In this document: piece by piece, positions 1 through 12,994 of the stretch | Layout: every line of letters starts with the position of its first letter | Position numbering within the stretch: position 1 is the first letter of the stretch | DNA from: Apostichopus japonicus | Taxonomy: Eukaryota; Echinodermata; Holothuroidea; Aspidochirotida; Stichopodidae | Reading direction: 5' to 3' | Assembly (NCBI RefSeq): GCF_037975245.1 | Contig: NC_092564.1 | Coordinates: forward strand, 15,131,984 to 15,195,983 | DNA: 64,000 nucleotides | The notes under the pieces: generated by a model | Told to the model about the DNA's origin: nothing | Databases searched by the model: none | The model's input: the letters and a program-made list of their open reading frames with translations, nothing else | Made by a program: the position numbers and the translations under genes

Positions 1-854
1 AATGCAGCAAACAAAATTTCATAAAGACAGGACAAAGCAATAAAAGGCATATCAATTTTTTTACATAATATACTGAAGTTTATTCTCAGCAACATCTTAA
101 GAGAATACTGAAAGACAATTCGTCGTTATAAAATCAAAATAAATAAAAAAAACATTCTCAGACACATACTTTAAATTTGAGGGAAAAAAAGTATCGCACT
201 TAAACAATGTTGTGTAAGTTAATTTTGTTTCCAAAATAATACGTTAATCTGTCTTTTTCACTAAACCATGATATTTCCATTTCTGCATTAAGATTAAAAG
301 CCATTGTCTTATATTTGTCCCTCCCCACATTTTCATCCACAATATGCTTGTTCTTCAAGATTCCATCTACTCCTTTATGAGGCTAGCATATTGTTTTATG
401 AGAATTTGAAACTGTATTTTGCCCTTTTGGCTTTCCTTAGGTTCCTTTCATTCAAGGTTGGGACACCCCAAAAGCTTCACCCAAAGACTGTATCTGGGCG
501 GAATCATTGCCCACATTCGTTGTGACAGGTGCAAACTTGTTTGTTTGTTTGCTTGTTCCCAGTAGTTCCCAACACAATCTTAACTGATCTTTTTTCCTAA
601 GGGAGAGAAAGTGAATCAAGTTTTTAAAACAGTGATCTGCACCCCACAAAGGTCATCAAATCTTATTTCCCGGTGTTGTCCCCATAGATGTAAAGTTCCT
701 TCCCCACTGGCATTACATATGCTTGCTGGATAACTTTTATCTGCTTCTGTGTCTTCATGATTCATCGATTGGAATATCTTCACGATTCTGGGATATCTTC
801 ATGATTCCATCGCATTTCTGATTGTTCCTCTCGGCCACAGGTTTTTTTTCCCAA
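1..854 (-). other. AARSD1 3' UTR and downstream flank
   Basis: This stretch lies past the AARSD1 stop on the minus strand. No coding exon of a recognised gene is visible. The short open frames here show no family resemblance and lack splice context. Some of it must be AARSD1 3' UTR, but I could not fix the poly(A) site. Confidence 0.5.
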
Positions 855-3800
855 TCAATCTTCCGTCTTTATTATTTTATCAGTGTACTCTCTGAGAATT
901 TTCTCTGCTTTGTCTCTGTTACATAGAAGGGTTGCCTTCCCTTGGTATCTTCCATTTTTGAATATCCCTTTACCCTTCAGTTCCTCTTCAATCCTGGTAT
1001 GAGGCAAACAAGGAGGGAGAAAAATAACAGTAACTTGATCGGTTATAAAGGTTCGAAGGTAGGATAAGTCTTGAAATAGTTTGCTTATAATTTGGCTTAT
1101 AAGTATAAGTTATAAGTAAATAAGTTATAAGTTATAAGTTGGCTTATAATTATTCACAGTGAACTTCTACATTTTGTTTCAGCTTATACAGAGATGTTCT
1201 TCATTACTTTGGTAAAACAAGTGTGTTGACTGGCCTAGGGATAAATGGAAAAATGTTCTTGTCTCAATGATGGGGGAGGGGGAGGGGGAGGGGAGGGGGA
1301 TGGAGGAGCTGTAGTCATGCAGTCAATGGTGCTTGTGGACTTATGCTTGGGTGGCAAGGAGTGGCATACAGTGACCCATGTCTTGAGAGCACTTATGGCC
1401 AGCATTTGTCAGGAGCTCTTTTGTTTTTAATTTTTCGTTCTTTTTAAACATGACATATAGTTGAAAATTTGTCTGCTGTAGCTTTTGTCCTTGTGTTTAA
1501 AACTTTTGCAACAAATTCTGAAATTTTATTCTGAAATTTTTGATGGGATGTCATGAAAAAAGCACTGTCAAAATTCGGATGTAAGACAAATACGCTGACA
1601 ATAGTTTCTTTTGTTGAGAGCAAAGAAACGGCCTTGAAGTAAATCATTGCAGTGTATGATGTCAAGGAACATTAGTTCTGTGATTTATGACAGTGCAGTA
1701 ACTGGACGACAGTAGGTTTGGCGTTACTCTTTACAAAGAAATCATATCAATCATAACAAACCCTTTTTTTAACTTTTCAAGGATAATTTAAGGCTCCAAC
1801 ATGCAAGGATATTTTGGTTGAGGGTAGATCATGATACAAAGTTATACATACTGTAGCTATGGTATATTTGCTCAAAGGAAAGAACGTGGTTTTTTATTTT
1901 ATTTTATTATCACAACCATCCCTTGACTGTAAAGATTGATTCAAAAAACAGTTTTTGAGAGATGAAAGCAAAATGAAAGGAAATTTGTTTGACAGTGGCA
2001 AATGTGGGTAATGTTGAAATTTTACCGAATCTTGTCAACAACAAAAAAGAAGCAAGCTTTTGAAACAACCACTCCAAACGTATCCCTTGTTTAATTGGCT
2101 ACCAAAGCATCTTCCTGTACAATGTTTATCACATATCACAAATTTTGCCACATGTGACAATGTGAAAGCAAATGAATACAATAAATCTATGCAATTTCTC
2201 TAAACAGCATCATATATAGTTAACCAGGGAAGTCATTTTCAACTTACTTTGGTCCAACCTCAGAAACGATTTCTTCTGGACCAGCCACTAAGAACATACC
2301 AGAGGCTTTCTCATCACCGACAGAGAGCATCATCAACGCATTCTAATGTGATCAAAGATATGAAAAATGGCACAGTGACATTTACTACTTTTTTGGTAAA
2401 CGAAAATTACTTCTTTTTGTCAGGGTTCTTTTGAGGCCCTGTTTGAGCAAATTCTCTCCTTCATCCAGACTCTCCATTAACGATACAGAGTTCAATGGGG
2501 ATTCCCTAAAAATTGATTCATAACTACATTTCTGTTACTGTTAAGTACTTGGGACCCTACTTGAGATCAAATGACTCGTGGCCTAATTAGTCTCGCTACC
2601 GAATAAATGGAATGGACTTGAGATAAAAATGACCTGCACTTTGACATAACACTAGTGACTCGTGGCCTGATCAGTCTCGTAACCAAATTAATTGCATGGA
2701 CTTGAGATCAAATCACCTGCATTTTCACATAACACTAGTGACTTGTGGCATGATTAGTCCTTGCAACCAAATAAATTGAATGGACTTGAGACCAAATAAC
2801 TTGCACATTGACTTAACACTTGCGACTTACAGCCTGACTTACAAATCTTTTTTACAAATGTATTTCAAAAGTAAAATGAACCCACTGTGATTAAAGAATC
2901 ATTGTCAAAGTTCAACTGCCAGAATAAAATTTGCCCACTTGAACAAATGGAACCCACCAAGTTGTTTGATTATATGCATTAATACCAAAATAAACTTTGT
3001 GTTCAGATACTTCAATACTCCAGAAATACTTAATACAGTTCTATGCATTAATATTAAATACACTTAATTAATAACCTGTCTTAGTATTCCAGGGAAACTG
3101 GTCAATCATCTTAATGCTACAACAAATATGTGCAGCTATATGCTATCATACTCCAGACAAAATCTGTAATTAACTGCCTATTAAAAGCGTTATGTTGAAA
3201 TGCTATGATAGTCCAACATAACTGTACGGTTATATGCTTTCATACTCCAAGGGCACATACCTGACATCCTATCTATAGTCCAACATAACTGTACGGTTAT
3301 ATGCTTTCATACTCCAAGGGTACATACCTGACATCCTATCTATAGTCCAACATAACTGTACGGTTACATGCTTTCATACTCCAAGGGCACATACCTGACA
3401 ACCTATCTATAGTTTAACATAACTGTACGGTTATATGCTTTCATACTCCAAGGGTACATACCTGACATCCTATCTATAGTCCAACATAACGTACGGTTAT
3501 ATGCTTTCATACTCCAAAGACACATATCTGACATCCTATCTATAGTCCAATATAACTGTACGGTTATATGCTTTCATACTCCAAGGGCACATACCTGACA
3601 TCCTATCTCGTTTGCAACCATGTTTAAGAATTCGCTGTCACCATCTTTCCGATGTAAACAGAAAACTGGATCTCGCTCGGGTTTATTGAGATAACGTTGA
3701 GCTTCTAAAACTGCGATCTCCCTCAGAAGGAGGAGGTTGGTCTGTAACAGAGAAAGAACACATTTAATTTGAAAACCTTCAATATACCTGAAAAGCTTGA

Positions 3801-6800
3801 CTTGCCACCAGAAAGTTTGAAATATGCAATCATCAATTAAGGGTCAATTACAATAAATTGCATGCTACTATCAAGTGGTCAAATCTTGAATAAGAAAAAA
3901 ATCATAATTTCATCTTTGTTTTGTTCAATGGTCAACTGTTTCATCTCAAGAAATATAAAGATAAGTTATTGTTGTTTTCTTTACCGTTAGGTTTTGTTAC
4001 TACGGAACAGCAAAATGATACCAATGTTAAGAAAATCTTTTAAGGATAATTAATTAATAACGTAAAATCTTAATTAATCTGCCTGATGATTCTAGATTTT
4101 TATTAAGAACAAAGTAAGTAAGCTACACACTAATTAGGGCCTAACATATGCTAACCCTTTTCATGAATTTTTTGGTGATCAATGATCCCTACCATGGTTT
4201 ATTTAAATTTTCATCACAGCTTGATTTATGCTGCTAAACTATAACCTCAAACTTCTTAAACACCTCATACTTGCATATTAAAGTCTCATCTTTGTGCATT
4301 AGTAGATCCAGGCCTAGTTATAATATACAGGATATAATAATAATAATAATATACAGGATAATACAGGATAATATACAGGATATAATATACAGGATATGAT
4401 ATATGATCTCAATGCCTCTGTTAAATTGCAATGAAAGGTAGGTTGGAATATTACAAGCACAGGAGTATATTGTAATACAAAGAAACCTGTCATAAGAAGT
4501 TATGAAAATATAAAAAATAACAAGTGTTCAAACTTAGGACTTTCTTCTGTATTCCTGACTCAACTTCGAAATTCAAGAAATTTCAAGACCACGAGAAGAG
4601 GTTTACAAGTCTGTTTTTAAGCTTTCGTGACCTATCCCTGTTCTCCAGACACGTAAGAACCTTGATTTTAAATTCAGGGAGTTTGTTAATCGTCGCACAA
4701 ATCCTTGGTATAATGTGACTCTAACACTCACTGACCTTGTTGGTAACTTTCAATGTTTTCTGCTGTTTCTCTACTGCCTGAGCAAACTCTCCCGGTCCAC
4801 ACCTAACAAAACAAAAAAACATAGATATGATTATGCCTTTTAGGTATATACAGGTACCTACTTTTACTTACAATTACATATTGTTAAGGGTGAATGTTAC
4901 ATAACTATGCAAAATGTGGCCACAAAAAAAAAAATCAATTTTTAAATTCATGCTGTTTTGGCATCTTTAATGTCTCCTGAACCCATTCCCATTGACACGT
5001 TAGATTGTATTGGGCATGTTGGGAAAAGAATGTTTAGGGAATTAGATAATTTCAGGAAAACAAATAAGGGTAAACTCTCTCATGGAAAAACTGTGGGAGG
5101 AGGGAAAAGGATGGTTCCTCCTAAATAATTGGGAATTACTTCAACACTCTTGAACAAGCAGCCAATGCTTCCGGATTGAAAATGAAGGTATCTTCCTACA
5201 TTGTTTATATATACATATAACATATATATATAACACATTGTTTATGTATATAATATATATAACATTGTGCTGCATACAGTATCAATCAAACTTACTTTAA
5301 GAGCTTGTTGAGTTTCTTCTCTGTTTCGATGGTTCCTCCCAGATAACTGAGGACTCTGTTTCCAGCCAGGAAGTAAACATTGGTCTTATTCTTCTTTCCT
5401 TTCTCAGCACTGATCAGCTTGATTGACTAAGAGGGAAGAGGGGAAGAAAAGGCTGGAAAAAGAATCCAAATAGTCACACCACCAAGTAATGGGAGATAGG
5501 GATAGAAGTTGCTTCCCCATGCATGTAACAAGTATCAGAGCCACAGGGAAGGAGAAGTAGATGAACAATGTCTTTTCTTCCCATATCTAACCCCCTCCCC
5601 ATACCAAAGCCCCTTGCATACATAACCTCCTCCCTACACATAGTCCCCTCCCCATATCTATGCCCTGAGAAATTTGAATTTCATAGGAATACTTAAGTCT
5701 AAAAGGCTAAACCCTAGTTAGTTATAATGTAAGTAAAAACCAAAAAAACAAAAGGGTAACTTTTTCGTGGAAGAGAATAAAGTACACACCTGTAAATGGC
5801 TCAAGTTGGATACGTGAGTTCCGCAGCACATATTAGCTTCGATGGAACTGATCTCTACTATGCGAACAAGACCTACGTGATCATCCGGCAATCCCCTGGA
5901 ACGTATCTGAAATGGAATATTTCATAAATTTTATCATCACATGTAGCGACGTTTGGACAAACAGTTATTTAGACAAGTGTTCTCTGGGAATTTTAAGATT
6001 AAAAAAAAATTGGAAACATCTCACAGGTGGATAAAGCCAGTAACAACAGAATCATTCAAACTTTCACTATTTTTGTTTGCATCTAGAGATCATGATCATT
6101 CAAAACTTATTACCATATCTTCACAGACAGCTAAGACAACCCTTTTATGGTTGCTATGGAGACAGGTGTTCTATCTACAACATATCCACTCTCCATCATA
6201 CCAGACCTGAATTTTGGTGAAATAGCAACATCCCAAGTGTTGTATGACACAAAAGAAGAACCCATTGCACAACCTAACAACTGGGCGATTGTGAGGATAA
6301 GATGTTTCCTCAAGGGTACTGTTTATATCCAGGAACAAATTCATCAATTTTCAAATCTGCAACAGACTTCCAAATAATTAAACAAAATGACTTAAAACAG
6401 TTTTTGGCCTGACTTGAAAGTCTGATATGGGAAAAGCCATTTCACATTTGTCAAATAACTAGTTTTGATATTTTTTAACTTTGCCCTGTTGGAAATATCT
6501 AAGGAAAGATGTCAATTTTAATATGAAAATTATTTGAATATTACTCTATTTTTTTTCTTCTATCTGTCACATTTAATAATTGATGTTTTGTTTTGCCCTT
6601 TTGGAAATATTTTGCCCTGTTGGAAATATCTAAGGAAAAGATGTCAATTTTAATATGAATTATTTGAAAATTACTCTATTTTTTTTCTTCTATCTGTCAC
6701 ATTTAATAATTGATGTTCGAATACAGTTTTGCGGCTTCTTGAAAATGAATCCACATAGTTTACATTCCTATTGTTGACCTGGTCATCTGCAGTCTCTAGG

Positions 6801-9800
6801 GTGTTGCCAGTCAGTTTGCACTCAGTCAGTGTCCAGTATAACCAAGCTGTTTAATAGTTGATATTTTATAGATGAAAACATTGATAACAAACCTGTCATC
6901 AAACTAAGATTGTTATATGTCATTGATTGGCACAACTTCAAACAATTCAACATTCAATAGAAGGTTTATAAATTTTTGATTTTCATTAAAGAGCGGATGA
7001 CATTTGTCTCATTTATGCAACAGAACATACTTCACTAAAACTGGAATGTAGAGAACTGTGCTTTCATCCATTATGACATACTTCCTTTAATTCATCAGAG
7101 CCAGCATCTACCCATCTCGGCGTCATCGGCAGACATTTCCTGATGGCCTCGTTGACGTCCACCTCAAGCTGTATGAGTTGTTCATTCTTGATGGCCGGCG
7201 TGTCCATCTCTATGAAAGATTTCTCTCTCCCTAAGTCCCTGGATGGAGAAACGAACGATACAAGCAATGACCGTACAATATATATTACTAGCTCTCATTA
7301 CTCCCCGTTTTGTAAACAGTCTCGATCGTGAATCTTATTTCATTAACAGCGAGATGCAACTGAAATTTAAATCATATATTCGCCTACTTTGTGTTAAGAC
7401 TAGTCACTACATGAATATTCAGCACATACCATGATGTAGTTCGCCAACCGTACTTTTCATCTGCTATGGCCGTGATCAAATGCTGAGCTGTACCAGGATG
7501 AAATAAGAAAGAAGATTATTTTATTACAAACTAAACAAAGTTGTATAATACAGCAGTGCTAGTAGCATTGACACAATTTTGTGTACAGTAATTTCTCTGT
7601 CAGATTCAATAGCAAGTAAGCACTATGTGATCTCCATGCAAATGTACATCTGACACACCTTCATCATGAAATAACACCCTAGAGAAGCCACCATGCCCAC
7701 CCCACCCCCCTACACCACCTCCCACCCCTATATACATCCTAGTATCCAATCATGCATTTTCATCCAAGAGCTAACAAATAAAATTCTATCGTAATATGGG
7801 GAGAGCATTTGTAATATACCAGAATGCTGTTGCATGTGATCGAATCTTCTAGTCCAGTCTACGACTTGATGAACTTCCGTTCCTGGCTCCAAGTTTTCTG
7901 TCATAAAGTGGACAGCTTTATCAGCTTTACGAGTGATCCTCAGGACACTGCAGCCATTCATCTGTAATAAAACACAAGTGACGGGGACTTGCTAGGTAGG
8001 TTTGCTCTTCCTTGCACCAGATTTGTGAAGAAGCGAATGAAACGGTATTGTATACTAAAATACCACTTTCAGGAAGGATCGTGCAGACTAAGGTCGAAAC
8101 TATACATAAATCCACAGACATTACACAGGAAAGAGAAACTCTATTCATCTTTGTAGCTTCATTTTCCACAGTTTCTGAGATTCACTTAATCCATACAGAC
8201 AAAGATATCGAAACAATTCCTACTCTCAGTGACTTGCACAGGATATCCCAGGTGGAGGACGGGTGTGGATGGGGGTGAGTGTTGGGGGATTCAAAATTCT
8301 TCTGACTGGATTGGCAGTGGCATTAACCTTTATGGATGAGCTGCATGTGCATCAAAAGAACTCTGAATGAGGTGTGTGGCTGCGGGGTCTGTGAGTGCAA
8401 CTCCCACCCCTTGTAATGGGGGTCTGTGGGTACTCCACCAAGACACAATTTTGAAGTAAAGATGTCAAGTGGTCCATTCTGAGGCATATTTGGACAATAA
8501 ATAAATAAAAAGATATACTTATTATTTTCATTGGGACAGTGACAAGTGAAACCCCTTCTCCCTGGGAGCAATTTAGAGAGAGCACTAATTTCAAACTCTG
8601 TAAAATAAACAAGATGATCAGTACTCACAGTTCCTCTGTCATCAGGCTGGGAAGAGACAGAAAATTTGCAAAAGTCAGGTTACATAATCAAGAAAATGAT
8701 AAAACCAAAAAACGCTTACGCGTTATAAATTTCGCAGTAAAACAAATATATCTACATTTGTGTGATACTTTGAAGTTCATTCAATGTTTGAAATGAAATG
8801 GAAAACACACAATATTGTACTGAACTAGTAATATCTGGCTATGATATAAAGTATGTAAGAAAGACAGATATCAGGCATTAAAAGTTAGTTGCTGTAGTTG
8901 CTATTACACATGTAACAATAATTTCAACCTAATCAGAAAAGCCACCTTCATCTCTACTATCATTTTCAACTGTAATATTTATTTTGGAAATGTGTGGAGC
9001 AAATAAACTGATTTTCAAAATCTTTATAGATGGTAAATGATGAAAACCTGAACTTGTCATGTGCAGCATAGCTCCATCTAGCCTGTAAATTTTTACTGAG
9101 CTGATTTCACTCAACTGTTTCAATGCTGGCTGCTATGAAGCACTGTTTGTTTGTGCTGCAAAATATTTTACAGTGTGAACTCATGCACCATTTAGAAATT
9201 CTTTCCACAAAGGTTACACAATGACCAAAGAAATTAAAGTCCGAAGAAGATACAGAACTTTTTTTTTTTGTCAAACAGGATGTAATCATCAGACAATGGT
9301 ATGTAAAAGAAGCTGAACAAAGACAATGAGAGGACTTCGAGGTATTGTTCATGAAACTAACCTGACCACCTCCTTCTGGGAAAAGCACGGTGTCATCACA
9401 GATAACGTCATAACCAGAAATCTGTTCCTTCTTGCCGTTGTTTACAATCTTCAGCTTTGAGGGTGTACAGGAGGCAACTTTTGTATCAAACTAGGTAAGA
9501 TATGTAGAGAGTAACCACGGTTACAATGCAATTCATTTCAAGGTACAACAGCAAATTTTTCCCCAGAAATAAAAAATATAAAAGGAAATGAAAAACAAAA
9601 AAACTAAATGGAAAATTATACTAAATGGAAAAGAACAGAGAAGTAAATGGATGAAATGGGATTTGAACCAGTGACTCATTTGAATCCCATTCTAGGGCTC
9701 CATTAATTTTGTCATATTTTGGAAAGTGTGGACCGCAAGTGCTTTCAAGTAATTGATACTTGGATAAAAGTACTTGACTACAACATTGCTATATACATAG

Positions 9801-10941
9801 CCATTTTAAGCTCGGGTTATCAGTCACAAGCCACAGCCCCTTACATCCTGTCTAGGTTTCTTTGCTCTTTTCCATTGTATATCACTGTACTTCTCAGTCA
9901 GTTTTTCATTCTTCATTTACTTGTATAATGTACATAGATAGCTGAATTTCTCTCAAAATGCCCTCACTGAGCTGCTTTCTAGATTGCATCAAATGAAACT
10001 TGGATCCCTAATTACATGGTATGCAAGATTTTGTGGCTGGCAACATGCCCGGCCGGAAAAGAAATGGGTATAGGGATTGCCACCAACTAAGAGCTACATA
10101 GCTCAGTTGGTGGAGCAATGGGCTTGTAATCCAGAAATCACTGGTTCAACCCTGTTCTAAACATAAATTTCTGTTCTTTTCCAAATATGAAGTTGATATG
10201 AAATAAACTACAATTACATCTCTTTTTTGCCTTATTGTTGCTCCTTCTTGTCTGTTTTTCATCATTCAATAATTTCACGGTATGTAAATAGAAAATAAAT
10301 AATAAGGAGACTTCCAGTTACCATCAAGTTTTTGGAACTAGATTTTTATCTTGGTCAAAGTACTTGATTCTTGATAAAGTGTTCCAAACTAGGGCATTCA
10401 ACCATCATCCTTGAAAAAGAGAACCACCAAAACACTGAAAGGTCCCCAAAATTACAACCCTCTCTTGACATGCACAGTATTGTAAGCATATATGCCTAGG
10501 CCTACATATCCACAGTCAATATCCAAGGTATCCACAGTCAATATCATATTATGTCCCCATGTCACCTATCGTTAATTACATGTTACATTAGCTGAGACAA
10601 AAACACTGTACATTTCGAGATAGTGCTACGGAAGATGTTTTTTTTATTTAACAATCAATACAATTCAATAAAAACTATCAGATATGAGACGTATCCTCTT
10701 CCATGGCTGTACGTGTGATCATAAATATCAAAAATATCCTGTTGACTGTAATTCTATTTACTTTCGCGGAATCGGTACTAGGCTATGATTCTTCAGAGAG
10801 AAACTTGCTAGTGTACAATAATAAGATAAACCTACATTTTCACCCTGATCTTATCCAAATACTTGATACATTCCAACACAAGAAAATCAACCAATAACTT
10901 ACCTCCCGTAGGTAGCTATCTTTTTGGCACTGAAAGGACAT
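855..10941 (-). CDS. AARSD1: AARSD1, alanyl-tRNA editing protein (AlaX-M type), 12 coding exons, 412 aa
   Basis: AARSD1 is a free-standing trans-editing enzyme that hydrolyses Ser (or Gly) mischarged on tRNA-Ala in the cytosol. Exons, 5' to 3' on the minus strand: 10941-10903, 9490-9362, 8646-8629, 7961-7820, 7487-7430, 7238-7082, 5906-5790, 5426-5296, 4802-4736, 3741-3595, 2342-2248, 993-855. All junctions are GT-AG, the phases close, and the sum is 1239 nt, matching the human length of 412 aa. The start is the ATG opening MSFQCQKDSYLRE. The FPEGGGQPDDRGT segment is followed by the zinc site: H104-x3-H108-x3-H112 (HMQQHSAQH, where the human protein has HSGQH) and C208-x3-H212 (CCGTH). The C-terminus has the family's GKG...GRYQGKA segment. 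Exon 10 overlaps a minisatellite that copies its splice donor. LACTB lies directly upstream on the same strand. Confidence 0.96.
2569..2826. repeat. Tandem repeat, about 83 bp x 3, AARSD1 intron 11
   Basis: Three diverged copies of a unit carrying GACTCGTGGCCT, then ATGGACTTGAGA and ACATAACACTAGT. They lie in the intron between the last two AARSD1 exons. No coding potential is seen. Confidence 0.75.
3206..3608 (-). repeat. 67-bp minisatellite spanning the 3' end and splice donor of AARSD1 exon 10
   Basis: Six copies of a 67-bp unit. On the minus strand each copy holds the last 14 nt of exon 10 (ending GATGTCAG) joined to the donor GTATGT. The authentic donor is at 3594-3593. Copies with an intact GT lie at 3461-3460, 3394-3393, 3327-3326 and 3260-3259. 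In the copy at 3527-3526 the GT has become AT, and that copy is also 1 bp short. Since 67 is not a multiple of three, use of a downstream copy would shift the frame. Confidence 0.9.
4324..4402. repeat. Simple repeat of ATACAGGATAAT type
   Basis: Short interrupted array of ATAATA and ATACAGGATA units within AARSD1 intron 9. Confidence 0.7.
5203..5266. repeat. AT-rich simple repeat, AARSD1 intron 8
   Basis: TATATA-rich stretch containing two copies of an AACATTGTTTATATATA-like sequence. It is noncoding. Confidence 0.6.
6478..6718. repeat. Two-copy tandem duplication, about 125 bp, AARSD1 intron 6
   Basis: The block from TTGCCCTGTTGGAAATATC through CACATTTAATAATTGATGTT occurs twice in direct orientation with very few differences, which points to a recent duplication. 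The short insertion between copies repeats the GCCCTTTTGGAAATATTTT start. Confidence 0.85.
8629..8646 (-). CDS. AARSD1: AARSD1 18-nt microexon 3 (PDDRGT)
   Basis: An exon of exactly six codons, in phase 0 at both ends, with a CCCAG acceptor before it and GTGAGT after it. It completes the conserved GGGQPDDRGT motif of the AlaX/AlaRS editing fold: exon 2 ends at GGGQ and exon 4 resumes at MNGCSVLRITR. Skipping it would keep the frame but remove part of that motif. Confidence 0.93.
9655..10160. mobile_element. Two tRNA-like SINE fragments in opposite orientation, AARSD1 intron 1
   Basis: At 10092-10155 on the plus strand there is an A-box-like TAGCTCAGTTGG (10099-10110), an anticodon-loop-like CTTGTAA, and a B-box-like GGTTCAACCC (10143-10152) at tRNA spacing. 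At about 9655-9680 the minus strand reads CACTGGTTCAAATCCC, a second B box. The acceptor stem does not pair, so this is not a functional tRNA gene. tRNA-derived SINE fragments, Thr(TGT)-like at 10092, fit best. Confidence 0.6.
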
Positions 10942-11379
10942 CTTTTCTAACAAAACTTGGACTTGATACCGTACTGTATGTGTTAAAATCGCAGCAAAGT
11001 GTTACAAATTAGAAAGGAACTGTAATCTAGTATGGAACGCGAAATTTCCACTGCTACAGGCCCTACAGGAGGTCACTCTGTGCCTTGGCATGCATTTATT
11101 GGACTTCGATCGTTGTATGTGACACTAATATTCAAACACGATGCTATGTTTACGAAAGCTCAATATTCGCACTAAGATGAACAATTATGAATTGTGTATC
11201 GTGCAGGTTTCATAAAATTCTCTTCAGTGTGCTACGAAAGAAGAAATCACTCCCCTATCAATTTTTCAAACTTTTTAATAGTTGTATGTATAATGCACCC
11301 AATCACAGTTAAAGTAAGCAATAGTAATGAATCTACCAACACAGAAATATTGATAATAGACATGTAGAATTATAAATAT
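10942..11379. promoter_or_regulatory. LACTB-AARSD1 intergenic gap (LACTB 3' UTR plus AARSD1 promoter)
   Basis: Only 438 bp separate the LACTB stop from the AARSD1 start, both on the minus strand. A minus-strand AATAAA (TTTATT at 11095-11100) could end LACTB transcripts. That would leave about 150 bp for the AARSD1 promoter and 5' UTR. No clear TATA element was found. Confidence 0.45.
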
Positions 11380-12947
11380 TCAGTGTAGCACTTCCCGAAA
11401 AAGTGAGATAATTTCAGAAGATATATCCTGAAGATCTATGAATTCCAAGTTCACTAGAATGGCAGCTGTTACACCGCGAAAAGACTTATTCTGGATATGT
11501 CCCGTCCCGTATGGTTTAGTAGAGATAACGTTGCCATCAATAGTCAGATCTTCGTCTTCCATTGCAATGTGTACCACTGCTCCTATCCCAACTCCACGTC
11601 CTGTGTGAAGTACGTGATGGATAGGTCTGAGACTGTCTCCACGAAGGACAGTTTCCTTGTATGAAATACAGCCCAAACCATGCAGCCCGGATGAACTCAA
11701 TACATCATTATATGGTGTCCATAAGTGCCGAATGGTTTCCGATTTGAAGAAACTTTTACGATGTTCTACGGAAGATAATTGGGGATTCAAACTAAACGTT
11801 ACTCATAGTAAGTACAGATTTAAAGGTCATCAGGTTTCGTCGGCAAATTTTAGCTTGATACAAAAGTTAATTAAAGATTTAAAAATTTAGTTTCTTGAGA
11901 TTAAAACCCTCTAGTGTATGTTCTAAAGTTTTCCTCCCCAGACATTGATTTGGTGATAAATCGGAATCTTAAACGTATTAGAGAAATGATATTCATATTG
12001 CAGAATAAAATGCTTTATGAAATTCGTACCCGGACAGGGGGAGGCGGTGGAACCGGTGATAGCACAGTCTGTACTTCCACCCCACCCCCCCCTCCTCCAA
12101 GATTTTTCAACAAAATGCCCCTTTTGGATTACATTACATAATCCTTTTTTGTTAGTAAAGAAAGCACTTTTACCATATTTTTATTAAATGAATAGTGCAT
12201 TCTGTTTATTTAGAAGGTGCACTTTTGGAGAGGAATAAACCCAAGTGTAATTAAGAAGTGTTGTTTGGTTAAACACATTCATTTAACATTTCGTATCAAA
12301 ATGGGGAATTACACAAATCATATGTGTTCAATTAAGCTAAATTCATCCCTTAAGATCATTTCAGCATATCCCAGAAAGTTGTTAAAAACATTCACTTTAT
12401 ACGTTTAATGAACAATTTATCATTTTGGGAGCAAAATCTCGAATCAAATTGGGTAGTTGATCAATTAAATAAATGTATGATGTATAAATTGATCAATTTC
12501 TGACAACTTGTTACCATATTATAATGAACAATTACTCATTCTGTTGAAAATAGTTAATATATGAGAAATCACGGCGGCGCTATAACGTTACTAGATGATA
12601 AATACCTTTATCTGGAGAGGAAAAACAACTCTCAATCATGACGTCAGCCAGATGTAGCATGTCCCTGACATTGCTCATGTAACCACCTGACGCAATCTTC
12701 CATGAACGATCCACATACGGTGCATTCATCAAGTTGCCCTTCTTGTCACGAAAATAACAGCTACAGAAAATATTATAAATATTAGGTAATTTAGGTTAAA
12801 GTTTTTATGGAATATACTTATTCTTTACAGTATCACACCTAATAACAATTTTCTTATGTCGTGCATGAAACGTATCATACAAAATGACACACACACATAT
12901 ATATATGAATTTATATATAAATGAATTTATATATATATGAATTTATA

Positions 12948-12994
<47 letters not shown>

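Noticed and set aside
10092-10160. A functional tRNA-Thr(TGT) gene
   Set aside because: A and B boxes are present, but the acceptor stem does not pair and the T arm is imperfect. A SINE fragment fits better.
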